From NCBI GenBank assembly GCA_035798135.1, contig JAPFBR010000001.1, forward strand, positions 186,001 through 250,000: a stretch of DNA of 64,000 bases, written 5' to 3'. A model generated the notes under the pieces. That model was not told the origin of the DNA. It searched no databases and saw only the letters and a program-made list of their open reading frames with translations. The stretch comes from Sediminicola sp035798135. Its GTDB lineage: Bacteria; Bacteroidota; Bacteroidia; Flavobacteriales; Flavobacteriaceae. Position numbers and translations under genes: made by a program. Position 1 is the stretch's first letter; every line of letters starts with the position of its first letter. Shown piece after piece: positions 25,913 to 34,761 of the stretch.

Positions 25913-25973
25913 GACTAAATATTTAAATGTTGAAATAAGTTGTTTGATGTTTTTTAAATGCGCACCATAAAAA

Positions 25974-25990
25974 TGTCACGTATTATGACA
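25974..25990. promoter_or_regulatory. TGTCA-N7-TGACA inverted repeat upstream of a hypothetical gene
   Basis: The dyad has 5-bp arms facing the opposite way to the TGA-N6-TCA sites of the cco region, so it is probably recognised by a different regulator. It is 62 bp upstream of the minus-strand gene starting at 25912. No -7 box with a clear spacing is visible. Confidence 0.35.
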
Positions 25991-26061
25991 ATTAGGTGTG
26001 CAACACAAATTCTAGGGAACAACGCGGCTCCTCTAAATCAGACTGATTTTATCTAACTATT

Positions 26062-26436
26062 TTAAATATAGGTATGGAAAGGATAAATAAGGGTCAATGT
26101 ATCTAACCCGGGTTCTATGGTATTGCAGTAAATAATGTATTGCAGTTCAAATCCGCTAAGATTACCAACAATGGGAACGATACTTTTTGAAGCTAGCCAA
26201 AACTCCCTATCGTATTCATCATGGGCTGAAAGCTGTAGAACTGTTTCAAATTCTTGATGCTGAAAGTTAAAAATGACCCCTTCTTTATTTAGGAGTTTTT
26301 TCAACTTTATCTGATTGTTTGAATTCGAACTGAAAGGAACAGCTGCTTGGGGCAAGGCGTAGACCGCACTACCGATACCCCAAAAAAGTATCAAAAGCAA
26401 AAGGCTTAAAAAGCCAAAGTGTTTCACTCCTTTCAT
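26062..26436 (-). CDS. Hypothetical secreted protein
   Basis: A 124-residue protein with a signal peptide (MKGVKHFGFLSLLLLILFWG, probable cleavage after AVYA or YALPQA) and a short mature domain of about 95 residues with no cysteines except in YCNT. No known motif is visible. It is alone in its orientation between two unrelated genes, with 216 bp of A+T-rich sequence upstream. Confidence 0.5.
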   Translation of the reverse strand: MKGVKHFGFLSLLLLILFWGIGSAVYALPQAAVPFSSNSNNQIKLKKLLNKEGVIFNFQHQEFETVLQLSAHDEYDREFWLASKSIVPIVGNLSGFELQYIIYCNTIEPGLDTLTLIYPFHTYI

Positions 26437-26652
26437 GGAGTAAATGTATAAATTAAAATGTTAATTTGAAGTTAAATTATTGTTTCACAAACCATGTAAT
26501 CAAGGTGAAATAATTTATTTATAACAACTTGAATTTTTATTGGTTGATAGTTGGGTGTAAACAAAACCAATGTCCATTATAATAGGTATTACATGGGCAT
26601 ACACAAAAAATTAAATCAAAGACCATTTACTTTGAAAAGAAAATATCCTTCA

Positions 26653-27156
26653 TTAATAAAGTGCAAAGGTATACAGTAAACCAATGTTTAAAGTTGTCCA
26701 TGATCTACCGTCCAATTCTATTGCGGTATAGGAAAGATTCAATTCTGCACTGGCATCGACCAGATATGCAATTTGGGGCCTATAATAGAGACCTCCTTCA
26801 TTACCTTTATTTATTCCAAGAGCCTGTCCCCCATCGATACCAAAGGAAAAGGAATTGCCTGCCCATATTCTTACCGATGCAGCAAGAGGCACAAATTGCA
26901 CGTGTGGCAGATCTTCCCTTACTATATCCGAATGGAAGGTTTCTGGAAAGCCATTAATAAAGCCCATGGTAATTCCTGCATCAACAACTTCTCCAAGCGC
27001 CCACATATACCCTACATCCAAACCAAGGGTAAGTGACACGTCATCATTAAAGTCGTCAAAGGGCATACCACCTTGAATCCCCGCTTTCAAGCCTTCCTGT
27101 GCGTAAGATCCTATGGCAAAAAACATACAAACGAATATTAAAATTCTAATTTTCAT
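26653..27156 (-). CDS. Outer-membrane beta-barrel protein
   Basis: A 167-residue protein with a classical signal peptide (MKIRILIFVCMFFAIGSYAQ) followed by alternating hydrophobic strands with aromatic girdle residues, ending LNIGLLYTFALY. A terminal aromatic residue is usual for porin-like barrels. It should span the outer membrane as an 8-stranded barrel. I start at ATG 27156 because the signal peptide begins there; the longer in-frame start at 27186 lies across an 8-bp inverted repeat. Function unknown. Confidence 0.7.
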   Translation of the reverse strand: MKIRILIFVCMFFAIGSYAQEGLKAGIQGGMPFDDFNDDVSLTLGLDVGYMWALGEVVDAGITMGFINGFPETFHSDIVREDLPHVQFVPLAASVRIWAGNSFSFGIDGGQALGINKGNEGGLYYRPQIAYLVDASAELNLSYTAIELDGRSWTTLNIGLLYTFALY

Positions 27157-27158
27157 GG

Positions 27159-27184
27159 GTTTGGACTTTAATTGATGTCCAAAC
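27159..27184 (-). promoter_or_regulatory. 8-bp inverted repeat 2 bp upstream of a beta-barrel gene start
   Basis: GTTTGGAC, a 10-nt spacer, then GTCCAAAC. The repeat ends 2 bp before the ATG at 27156. In mRNA it would form a hairpin next to the start codon, which could control translation; as DNA it could be an operator. Confidence 0.45.
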
Positions 27185-27375
27185 AAAACTAGAATCTTTC
27201 GTACGTCAGTAACTATTTTTGTTGCAAAACAAGGAAAAAAAGTTGTCCAAGCGTATATTATTGGTTTTTGAGAGAGGTTATTTCCTTCCCATGGATCAAT
27301 CCATATAATATACTTGAACCAATAAACGCAGATTATAAATCAAGAAATGCCAAAAAATATAATGCGCTTTTGGTC

Positions 27376-27546
27376 TTAATCAAACGCATAACCTGTGACA
27401 ACCCTAAAAACAAAGGCATACATCACTACTGCGAACATCATAAAACTAAAGATGGCGAAACCTTTAAAATAGTTTCTCACGATTAAATTTCCAATATTTT
27501 TAAATCCGTCTAAATAAATATTTTTTACAAGTAATAATGTTTTCAT
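27376..27546 (-). CDS. Small single-helix membrane protein
   Basis: A 56-residue protein starting MKTLLLVKNIYLDGFKNIGN, then a basic stretch and a long membrane helix (FAIFSFMMFAVVMYAFVFRV). The pattern of an N-terminal amphipathic part followed by one helix resembles small conserved proteins of Flavobacteriaceae with no known role. I start at ATG 27546 because the 23 residues encoded further upstream (to 27615) have no such character. It is probably in the inner membrane. Confidence 0.55.
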   Translation of the reverse strand: MKTLLLVKNIYLDGFKNIGNLIVRNYFKGFAIFSFMMFAVVMYAFVFRVVTGYAFD

Positions 27547-27853
27547 GTAATGGGGGTTTTTAGTTATGCCACAAAGGTAGACTGAAGGTTTACCCTTAAT
27601 GGGATTTTTAGTCAAATGGCATAAAATATATGCTGAAGTACATTTAGAAATTGGTTCAACCCTTAAATTGGTAGTTCATAGAATGGTATACCGCCTTATC
27701 AAAATTTAAAAACTCATTGTAGGTGAAATAGTACATAATAAAATATCCCTCAAAAGTTTTAAGCTTTAGGTTAACTGTACAGAGATATTGTATAATTGGA
27801 TATAAAGGATTGGGGGTTAGGTTGCATTACCTATGGAAATAGTTATTGGGCTT
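27547..27853. other. 307-bp intergenic region without a supported gene
   Basis: A+T-rich sequence between two minus-strand small genes. It presumably contains the promoter of the 56-residue gene. I see no ORF, tRNA, strong hairpin or repeat in it. Confidence 0.5.
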
Positions 27854-28144
27854 TCAGTCCAACGCTCTTTTTGCATTCAGGCTATCCATCTCTTTTCTGA
27901 ATCTCAAGATCATAAAGCTGTCCAATTGACGTCCAATACTGTCCTGCATGGTCTGCCAATTGGTCTCATTAATTTTTCCAGTAAACTGACGTATTTTATA
28001 GAAGCGTTCCATATTGAAACGATTGGCCTTCCATGCAGCCTCTGTACTTTCCTGGTGTTTTAAATCCTGAAGGTATATTCCAACCCCAAAGCCGGCAATG
28101 ACCACCACCAGGGCAATCCACAAAAGGGTCGTTGTTTTTTTCAT
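27854..28144 (-). CDS. Small membrane-anchored hypothetical protein
   Basis: A 96-residue protein with one N-terminal membrane helix (about 6-26, LLWIALVVVIAGFGVGIYL) and a charged, probably helical periplasmic tail (MERFYKIRQF, LRFRKEMDSLNAKRALD). No named domain is visible. It is transcribed alone towards the tRNA-free side; its function cannot be inferred. Confidence 0.55.
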   Translation of the reverse strand: MKKTTTLLWIALVVVIAGFGVGIYLQDLKHQESTEAAWKANRFNMERFYKIRQFTGKINETNWQTMQDSIGRQLDSFMILRFRKEMDSLNAKRALD

Positions 28145-28427
28145 TGCTTCTTTATAAAATACAATCAGTTATTATATGCATGTGAACTGGAAAATACAGC
28201 CTAGTTCTAAAAGATGGCTGTTCAACCATTTGCCGCATACATTAAATTTAAGTTGGTTTCCTTCGCCTACAAAACATATCTGTTCAACCTTCATAAATGT
28301 AGGATAAAGTACAAGGGTAGGAAAATATAACAACACTGATTAACCCGATTGACTTTAAAATAGACTCGTATTAATAAATATGGGCATTTTAAAGAATAAA
28401 CAGAAAACTATGTAAATTAAAAAATAC

Positions 28428-28479
28428 AAAACGAAAAAAGCCCCCAACTTGCGTTGAAGGCTTTTAGCGGTCCGGACGG
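28428..28479 (-). repeat. Duplicated tRNA-Asp 3' tail plus terminator
   Basis: These 52 bp are identical to 28538-28589, 110 bp away, and comprise the last part of tRNA-Asp (acceptor 3' strand) and its terminator hairpin. The homology continues with a gap: the T-arm side GAACCCGC is present (28496-28503), but the T loop is replaced by a dyad (CCCCGAAGTCTCGGGG, 28480-28495). It looks like the remnant of a second tRNA-Asp or of an attachment event. Confidence 0.75.
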
Positions 28480-28543
28480 CCCCGAAGTCTCGGGGGAACC
28501 CGCCACAAACAATTAGGATGCAAATCAAAAAAATGCAAAAACG

Positions 28544-28575
28544 AAAAAAGCCCCCAACTTGCGTTGAAGGCTTTT
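28544..28575 (-). terminator. Intrinsic terminator of tRNA-Asp
   Basis: On the minus strand AAAAGCC, an inner CAAC-GCAA-GTTG hairpin, then GGGCTTTTTT, starting 3 bases beyond the tRNA 3' end. A second identical copy stands at 28434-28465. Confidence 0.8.
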
Positions 28576-28577
28576 AG

Positions 28578-28651
28578 CGGTCCGGACGGGACTCGAACCC
28601 GCGACCCCCTGCGTGACAGGCAGGTATTCTAACCAACTGAACTACCGAACC
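28578..28651 (-). tRNA. tRNA-Asp (anticodon GTC)
   Basis: A 74-nt cloverleaf. The acceptor stem GGTTCGG pairs with CCGGACC (one T-G pair), followed by discriminator G. The anticodon stem CCTGC/GCAGG encloses the loop CTGTCAC with anticodon GTC (plus 28615-28617), and the T arm contains GGTTCGAGTCC. CCA is not encoded. A strong Bacteroidota promoter lies upstream and a terminator downstream. Confidence 0.97.
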
Positions 28652-28668
28652 GTGGCGTTTAGCGAGTG

Positions 28669-28699
28669 CAAATATACACCGCTTATTTAATTGCACAAA
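28669..28699 (-). promoter_or_regulatory. Consensus promoter of tRNA-Asp
   Basis: On the minus strand a -33 element TTTG (plus 28696-28699), a 19-bp spacer and a -7 element TATATTTG (plus 28669-28676). This matches the Bacteroidota primary sigma consensus exactly and serves as an internal reference for the promoter calls in this window. Confidence 0.85.
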
Positions 28700-28725
28700 T
28701 AATTTAGCCTAAAAAATACCCTTCA

Positions 28726-29655
28726 TTAAAGAAATTTTTGGCGTTCCACCAAATAGGTGTTCATAACTCTCGAGAAATCAGCATTTATGTCCACCTCCAC
28801 ATATTTAATTTTGTATTGGGCACAACGTAACTTTAACATTTCAAAATAGGCTCCCACCTCTTTTTCGTACGATTCTTTGATGCCCTCCGCATAAAGATCT
28901 ATATGTTCTCCCGTTTCCACATCAACGAACCGCTTGGGGGTGTTCTCAAAATTGAAATGGAATTCCTTGTCCCTATCTATTAAATGGAACAATACCACTT
29001 CATGCTTATTGTATTTAAGATGCCGCAGGGCATCGAACAATTGATCATTATCCGTTGTATTCTGAAACATATCGGTAAACAAAAATATAAGACTCCTTCG
29101 TTTAATTTTTTCCGCTATTTGGTGAAGGTAGGTATAGGTATCCGTTCCCTTGGGAGGTTTGGACTCCAAACTGATCTCATTGAGTTTGGCCAATAGCATC
29201 TGGTGGTGTCGCTCACTCCCTTTTTCAGGAGCATAGTACTGGTAAGTATCCGAATACACACTTAACCCCACCGCGTCCCGTTGCCTTTTGAGAATGTTCA
29301 TCAGGGCTGCAATGGCTAAGACACCAAAACCGATCTTGTTCAAATGGTCAACGCTCAATTGGTCAACTTCCGGATAGTACATGGAAGCTGAATTGTCCAA
29401 GATCATATGGCACCTTAGATTGGTCTCCTCTTCGTATCGTTTTGTATAAAGCTTATCTGTTTTAGCGAATAATTTCCAATCAATATGTTTGGTACTTTCT
29501 CCATTGTTGTAGATTTTGTGTTCCGCAAATTCAGCAGAGAAACCATGGAAGGGACTTTTATGGATACCAGTGATAAAGCCTTCCACTACCTGGTTGGCCA
29601 ATAGTTCCAGATTCTGGAACAAAGAAGCGTTGTTTATTTCGGATTGAAGATTCAT
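28726..29655 (-). CDS. DUF58 domain protein
   Basis: A 309-residue protein with the DUF58 core GESTKHIDWKLFAKTDKLYT near 52-71, next to a von Willebrand A-like fold with MILDNSASMYYPE near 85-97 (partial MIDAS, DNSAS). DUF58 proteins usually sit with MoxR ATPases and vWA membrane proteins, but none of those is adjacent here. No signal peptide. Role unknown; it may be a chaperone-like adaptor. It starts 76 bp after the trxA terminator and is a separate transcription unit. Confidence 0.85.
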   Translation of the reverse strand: MNLQSEINNASLFQNLELLANQVVEGFITGIHKSPFHGFSAEFAEHKIYNNGESTKHIDWKLFAKTDKLYTKRYEEETNLRCHMILDNSASMYYPEVDQLSVDHLNKIGFGVLAIAALMNILKRQRDAVGLSVYSDTYQYYAPEKGSERHHQMLLAKLNEISLESKPPKGTDTYTYLHQIAEKIKRRSLIFLFTDMFQNTTDNDQLFDALRHLKYNKHEVVLFHLIDRDKEFHFNFENTPKRFVDVETGEHIDLYAEGIKESYEKEVGAYFEMLKLRCAQYKIKYVEVDINADFSRVMNTYLVERQKFL

Positions 29656-29730
29656 AGCGTTATGGATACCCTAAGATAACAAACATTCTTTGGGCCAAAA
29701 AATTTAGTTGAAAAGAAACGGTATAAAATA

Positions 29731-29760
29731 AAAAAGGCCTGACGAAAGTCAGGCCTTTTT
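29731..29760 (-). terminator. Intrinsic terminator downstream of trxA
   Basis: A perfect 13-bp stem (AAAAAGGCCTGAC / GTCAGGCCTTTTT) with a GAAA tetraloop at 29744-29747. It is symmetrical and could work in both directions, but only trxA runs into it. Confidence 0.93.
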
Positions 29761-29778
29761 TATTATTATAAGGGTTAC

Positions 29779-30096
29779 CTATAATGCTGCATCAATAGCA
29801 TCGGTATATACCTTCTTAGGAGAAACTCCTACTTGTCTGTTAACGATTTCGCCATTCTTGAAAACCAGAACTGTTGGGATATTTCGCACCCCATATTTTG
29901 CTGCAAATTCTTGATTGGCGTCAACATCTACCTTACCAACTACAGCCTTCCCTTCATATTCCTTACTAACCTCATCAATAATTGGACCTACCATTCTACA
30001 AGGTCCGCACCATGCTGCCCAAAAATCAACAACAACGGGTTTATCACTTTTTAAAACTACCTCATCAAAAGTAGCATCTGTTATTTCTAATGCCAT
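29779..30096 (-). CDS. trxA: Thioredoxin
   Basis: A 105-residue cytosolic disulfide reductase with the active site WCGPCR near residues 29-34, the buried Asp in VVVDFWAAW, and the cis-Pro segment RNIPTVLVF near 71-79. Full length and typical. It is transcribed alone: a -7 box TAAATTTG lies at plus 30120-30127 and a strong terminator follows. Confidence 0.96.
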   Translation of the reverse strand: MALEITDATFDEVVLKSDKPVVVDFWAAWCGPCRMVGPIIDEVSKEYEGKAVVGKVDVDANQEFAAKYGVRNIPTVLVFKNGEIVNRQVGVSPKKVYTDAIDAAL

Positions 30097-30119
30097 GTTT
30101 GTTTTATTTTATTATTATG

Positions 30120-30127
30120 CAAATTTA
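30120..30127 (-). promoter_or_regulatory. -7 promoter element of trxA
   Basis: An exact TAAATTTG on the minus strand, 24 bp upstream of the ATG. No clear -33 TTTG at 19-20 bp. Confidence 0.55.
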
Positions 30128-30220
30128 GTCAATTAATCAACGTTTTCCTTACTAACGTTATATTCCTTTTACCTATTGTAATATAGGTAAAGTTTATATG
30201 AAAAAAAGACCAAAATAGCG

Positions 30221-33200
30221 TTAATTCAACTTGTAATGAACTTCCTTCCCTTCCAGCTCCAGCAATAATTCCGTAGAGATCTGTACTTTCTGTTTTCTAC
30301 AGGTTAAATTTACCTTGATCTCCTCTTCCATTTCGTAAACCACAAAACTTAAGGGATGGCTTCCCTGATGGGATACCAAAGTATCCTTTAACTCATAGAT
30401 CTGCTCTTCCTTCAATTGACCTATATCCAGTTTAATGGTCAATTTACGGGCAAAGGCCTCCATAACATCCTGAAGCATCATTACAGTATTGTACTGCAAC
30501 CGCGGGTCACCTTTTTTTCCGGTATCCCTGTTGGTCCACCCCTCTTTAACAAACAACTTAAAATAAGCGAAGGAGTTGATTATTAAAAAGTGTCTGTATT
30601 TAAGGTATTCCTCCCCAAATATTCGAAACTCGTAGGAGTCGGTATAGTCCTCCAAAATAAAAGAGGCCCAGCCCTTGCCATTTTTAGAGACTCTATGTTG
30701 AACATCTGATATAACCCCTGCTAGGGCAAGTTCCCTTCCCACGAAAGTTTCCATTTGATGTACATTGGAAATGGTGGCATTGCAAAACGCATTCATTTCC
30801 GTTCTAAAGTCGTCCAAGGGGTGACCAGAGATATAGATCCCGACCACTTCTTTTTCCTGTCTCAGCTTTTCCATGGTTCCCCATTCCTCACAAGGTGGCA
30901 CAACAGGCTCCGGGATCTGCACCTCACTGGCCTCACCAAAAAGACTGACTTGTGAAGAGTTTTCGCTCTCTTGAAATTTGGCGCCATATTTAATGACCTT
31001 TTCCAAAAAGGTGATACCATCCCCATCGTCATGAAAATACTGAGCACGGTGGGTATCCCCAAAAGAATCAAAACCTCCTGCCAACGTTAGGTTCTCGAAA
31101 GCTTTCTTATTGGCCGCCCTAAGATCTATTCGTTTGGTAAGGTCAAAGACCGACTTAAACCTACCTTCTTCCTTTCTATTCTCCACTATAGTCTCTACAG
31201 CGCCACGCCCCACACCTTTGATGGCGCCCATCCCAAAGCGAACGGCATTTTGGTCGTTCACGGCAAACTTATAATAGGATTCGTTCACGTCGGGACCCAG
31301 TACTTCCAGGCCCATACGTTTACATTCCTCCATAAAGAAGGTCACCTGCTTGATGTCGTTCATGTTATTGGACAGTACCGCCGCCATATATTCTGCGGGA
31401 TAGTGCGCCTTTAAATAGGCCGTTTGATAGGCTATATAGGCATAACAGGTAGAGTGACTCTTGTTAAAGGCATAGGATGCAAATGCCTCCCAGTCCTTCC
31501 AAATTTTCTCAAGAACATCCCTTGGATGGCCTTTCTTTTCCCCACCGTCCAAAAACTGTGGTTTTAACTTTTCAAGTAGTGCAAAAATCTTTTTACCCAT
31601 TGCCTTTCGCAGCACATCAGCATCACCTTTGGAGAATCCAGCCAATTTTTGTGACAGCAACATCACCTGCTCTTGGTAGACGGTAATACCATAAGTTTCC
31701 TTTAGGTATTCCTCCATATCCGCCAAATCATAGGTAATCTCCTCCCTTCCGTGCTTACGGGCAATAAAACTGGGGATATACTCCATCGGACCTGGTCTGT
31801 ACAGGGCGTTCATGGCAATAAGGTCATCAAAGACAGTTGGCTTCAGATCCTTCATATGTTTCTGCATTCCCACAGATTCATATTGAAAAACCCCTACCGT
31901 GTCCCCTCGTTGGAAAAGCTCGTAGGTCTTTTCATCATCCAAAGGAAAATCATCCGGCACCAGCGTTATCCCGTGTTTGGCCTTTACAATTTTTACGGTA
32001 TCCTTGATCAGCGTCAAGGTTTTCAGTCCCAAGAAATCCATTTTCAACAGCCCAGCACTTTCTACCACGGAGTTGTCAAATTGGGTCACATAGAGATCTG
32101 AGTCTTTTGCAGTGGCCACGGGAACGAACTTGGTAATGTCATCCGGGGTAATGATCACCCCACAAGCATGGATCCCAGTATTCCGGACAGATCCTTCCAG
32201 TATACGTGCCATTTTCAGGGTCTGTGCCTCCAAATCATCACCCTCGGCAATGTTCAAAAGTTCATGGACCTTCTCCAATTCCTCCGTCCTAAATTTCTTT
32301 TTGAGATCGGCCTCGCTCATCCCGAATATCTTGCTCAATTTGGACATCGTAGGTATCAGTTTGGCAATCCTATCGGCATCCATCAAAGGTAGATCCAGCA
32401 CCCTTGCGGTATCACGGATAGAGGACTTTGCGGCCATGGTACCATAGGTGATGATCTGGGCCACTTGATTGGCACCGTATTTTTTGATCACATAGTCCAT
32501 GACACGGCCACGGCCCTCATCATCAAAATCGATATCAATATCGGGCATGGACACCCTGTCCGGATTTAGAAACCGCTCAAAAAGCAGATCGTACTTCAAA
32601 GGATCAATATTGGTGATCTTAAGGCAGTAAGCCACTACGGAGCCTGCCGCAGATCCACGCCCTGGCCCCACGGAAACATCCATGTTCCGCGCCTCACGGA
32701 TAAAATCTTCTGTAATTAGGAAGTATCCCGGATATCCTGAATTCTCAATGGTCTGCAACTCAAAATCAATCCGTTCCCGGATAACATCTGTTATTTCAGG
32801 ATATCTTTTTTTGGCCCCTTCATAGGTGATATGACGCAAATAGGCGTTCTCTCCCCTATTGCCCCCATCGGCCACATCCTCGACCATTTTAAATTCATCT
32901 GGAATACCGAACTTGGGCAAAAGAACGTCCCTTGCCAATTCATAGGGTTCAATTTTATTGACAACTTCCTGTATGTTCAAGATAGTATCCGGGAGGTCCC
33001 TGAAGATTTCCTTCATCTCATCGGACGACTTAAAATAGTACTCTTGGTTTGGGAGTCCATATCTATAGCCCCTCCCGCGACCTATGGGGGTGGCCTGCTT
33101 TTCACCATCTTTAACGCACAACAAAACATCATGTGCATCCGCGTCTTCTTTGGCGCAATAATAGGTGTTGTTGGTAGCCACCATTTTTACCTGATGTTTT

Positions 33201-34606
33201 TTGGCCAGTTCTACCAATACTTGATTCACCCTATCTTCGTCTTCTTGTCCATGGCGCATGATCTCCATGTACAGGTCATCACCAAATTGCTCTTTCCACC
33301 AAACCAAGGCTTCTTCTGCTTGGTTTTCACCAACGTTCAACACTTTTGAGGGGACTTCCCCGTATAGGTTCCCCGTAAGCACAATGATGTCCTCTTTGTA
33401 CTGTTCTATGACCTTTTTATCGATACGGGGCACATAGTAAAATCCTTCCGTATAGGCGATGGACGACATTTTGGACAGGTTGTGGTACCCATTCTTGTTT
33501 TTTGCCAAGAGTACGATCTGGTAACCGTAATCCTTAACATTCTTATTTTTATGATCCTCACATACAAAAAATTCACACCCCAAGATGGCCTTCATTTCCT
33601 TTTCTAAGGCCGGTTCCCCGCTTTCCATAGCTTCGGCATTCTTGGCCTTGACTTTTGCATTTTGGGCTTTTACTTCTTTTACAAAATGAAAGGCCCCCAT
33701 CATATTGGCATGGTCCGTCAGAGCCACCGCCGGCATGTTATGATTTGCCGCAGAACGGACAAGATCTGCAATGGAGATGGTAGATTGCAAGACCGAGAAC
33801 TGTGAATGATTGTGCAGATGCACAAATTCAGTTTCTGAAAGGACGGCAATATTTTCCTTTATTTCCTCCTTGGAAATTTCTACAGTTTCATTGAGACCCA
33901 GTTGGTCAGCAATTTTCTTGGAAGCCTTTTTTAGGTTGATGTGCTTCAGCCCAAGCAGCTGTATTTCCTTAGGATTTGCCTCGGAGAAATTTTTAAAATA
34001 GTCGGATTGTACATCCAATTGCTCCACCGTATATTCTTTTCGGCGCACCAACTCCAAAAAGCAACGGGTGGTTGCCTCAACATCGGCGGTGGCATTATGG
34101 GCCTCTCCAAACGGTTCCCCGAAAAGATATTTGTGTAGCTCCGTAAGAGTGGGCAACTTAAATTTACCTCCCCGCCCTCCGGGTATTTGGCATAATAGGG
34201 CCGTTTGCTCTGTACAGGTATCCAGGACCGGTAGCTCCTGTAATGGGTTTTCTACTTGCAATCTATGATATTCCGCGCCCATGATATTTAAATCGAAACC
34301 AACATTTTGCCCAACAATGAACTTGGTTTTGGACATGGCGATATTGAATTTCTCCAATACTTCCGCTAGAGAGATCCCTTTTTCTTGGGCCAATTCCGTG
34401 GATATCCCATGAATCTGTTCCGCATCATATGGAATATTGAATCCGTCCGGGCGCACCAAATAATCCTGATGCTCTACTAGGTTCCCCATTTCATCATGCA
34501 ATTGCCAAGCAATCTGAATGCAACGTGGCCAGTTATCCGTATCGGTAATTGGGGCGTTCCATCGCTTGGGCAAGCCGGTAGTTTCCGTATCAAAAATAAG
34601 GTACAT
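30221..34606 (-). CDS. dnaE: DNA polymerase III alpha subunit with fused proofreading exonuclease
   Basis: The replicative polymerase. The 1461-residue protein begins with a DEDDh 3'-5' exonuclease: FDTETTGLP at residues 5-13, NVGFDLNIM near 100 and AHNATADVEATTR near 175. From about 265 follow the PHP domain (HLHNHSQFS), the palm (PDIDIDFDDEGRGRV near 690 with the catalytic Asp residues), the beta-binding region and an OB domain near the C-terminus. Most bacteria supply proofreading as a separate DnaQ subunit; the fusion is known in Bacteroidota. It is much longer than the second DnaE in this window (999 residues). Confidence 0.95.
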   Translation of the reverse strand: MYLIFDTETTGLPKRWNAPITDTDNWPRCIQIAWQLHDEMGNLVEHQDYLVRPDGFNIPYDAEQIHGISTELAQEKGISLAEVLEKFNIAMSKTKFIVGQNVGFDLNIMGAEYHRLQVENPLQELPVLDTCTEQTALLCQIPGGRGGKFKLPTLTELHKYLFGEPFGEAHNATADVEATTRCFLELVRRKEYTVEQLDVQSDYFKNFSEANPKEIQLLGLKHINLKKASKKIADQLGLNETVEISKEEIKENIAVLSETEFVHLHNHSQFSVLQSTISIADLVRSAANHNMPAVALTDHANMMGAFHFVKEVKAQNAKVKAKNAEAMESGEPALEKEMKAILGCEFFVCEDHKNKNVKDYGYQIVLLAKNKNGYHNLSKMSSIAYTEGFYYVPRIDKKVIEQYKEDIIVLTGNLYGEVPSKVLNVGENQAEEALVWWKEQFGDDLYMEIMRHGQEDEDRVNQVLVELAKKHQVKMVATNNTYYCAKEDADAHDVLLCVKDGEKQATPIGRGRGYRYGLPNQEYYFKSSDEMKEIFRDLPDTILNIQEVVNKIEPYELARDVLLPKFGIPDEFKMVEDVADGGNRGENAYLRHITYEGAKKRYPEITDVIRERIDFELQTIENSGYPGYFLITEDFIREARNMDVSVGPGRGSAAGSVVAYCLKITNIDPLKYDLLFERFLNPDRVSMPDIDIDFDDEGRGRVMDYVIKKYGANQVAQIITYGTMAAKSSIRDTARVLDLPLMDADRIAKLIPTMSKLSKIFGMSEADLKKKFRTEELEKVHELLNIAEGDDLEAQTLKMARILEGSVRNTGIHACGVIITPDDITKFVPVATAKDSDLYVTQFDNSVVESAGLLKMDFLGLKTLTLIKDTVKIVKAKHGITLVPDDFPLDDEKTYELFQRGDTVGVFQYESVGMQKHMKDLKPTVFDDLIAMNALYRPGPMEYIPSFIARKHGREEITYDLADMEEYLKETYGITVYQEQVMLLSQKLAGFSKGDADVLRKAMGKKIFALLEKLKPQFLDGGEKKGHPRDVLEKIWKDWEAFASYAFNKSHSTCYAYIAYQTAYLKAHYPAEYMAAVLSNNMNDIKQVTFFMEECKRMGLEVLGPDVNESYYKFAVNDQNAVRFGMGAIKGVGRGAVETIVENRKEEGRFKSVFDLTKRIDLRAANKKAFENLTLAGGFDSFGDTHRAQYFHDDGDGITFLEKVIKYGAKFQESENSSQVSLFGEASEVQIPEPVVPPCEEWGTMEKLRQEKEVVGIYISGHPLDDFRTEMNAFCNATISNVHQMETFVGRELALAGVISDVQHRVSKNGKGWASFILEDYTDSYEFRIFGEEYLKYRHFLIINSFAYFKLFVKEGWTNRDTGKKGDPRLQYNTVMMLQDVMEAFARKLTIKLDIGQLKEEQIYELKDTLVSHQGSHPLSFVVYEMEEEIKVNLTCRKQKVQISTELLLELEGKEVHYKLN

Positions 34607-34705
34607 AGTGCGGGTTTATCTCATGGGAATTGAAGTCGTAAAATTACGGAAATACAACTTAGGTATAAAGAGGAATTATCAGGAGTTATCAACGTTATAA
34701 AATGC

Positions 34706-34733
34706 AAAAACCAGATGAAAACATCTGGTTTTT
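34706..34733 (-). terminator. Intrinsic terminator of the PA2169-family gene
   Basis: AAAAACCAGATG, an AAAA loop, CATCTGGTTTTT: a 12-bp perfect stem with a terminal T run on either strand. It lies 28 bp after the stop at 34762 and separates this gene from dnaE. Confidence 0.9.
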
Positions 34734-34761
34734 ATAACTAATCATTAAATATATTTTATTC

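Noticed and set aside
28145..28427. Possible genes between the 96-residue protein and the tRNA repeat
   Set aside because: No ORF with plausible codon use was found; only A+T-rich sequence and the tail of the duplicated tRNA element are seen.
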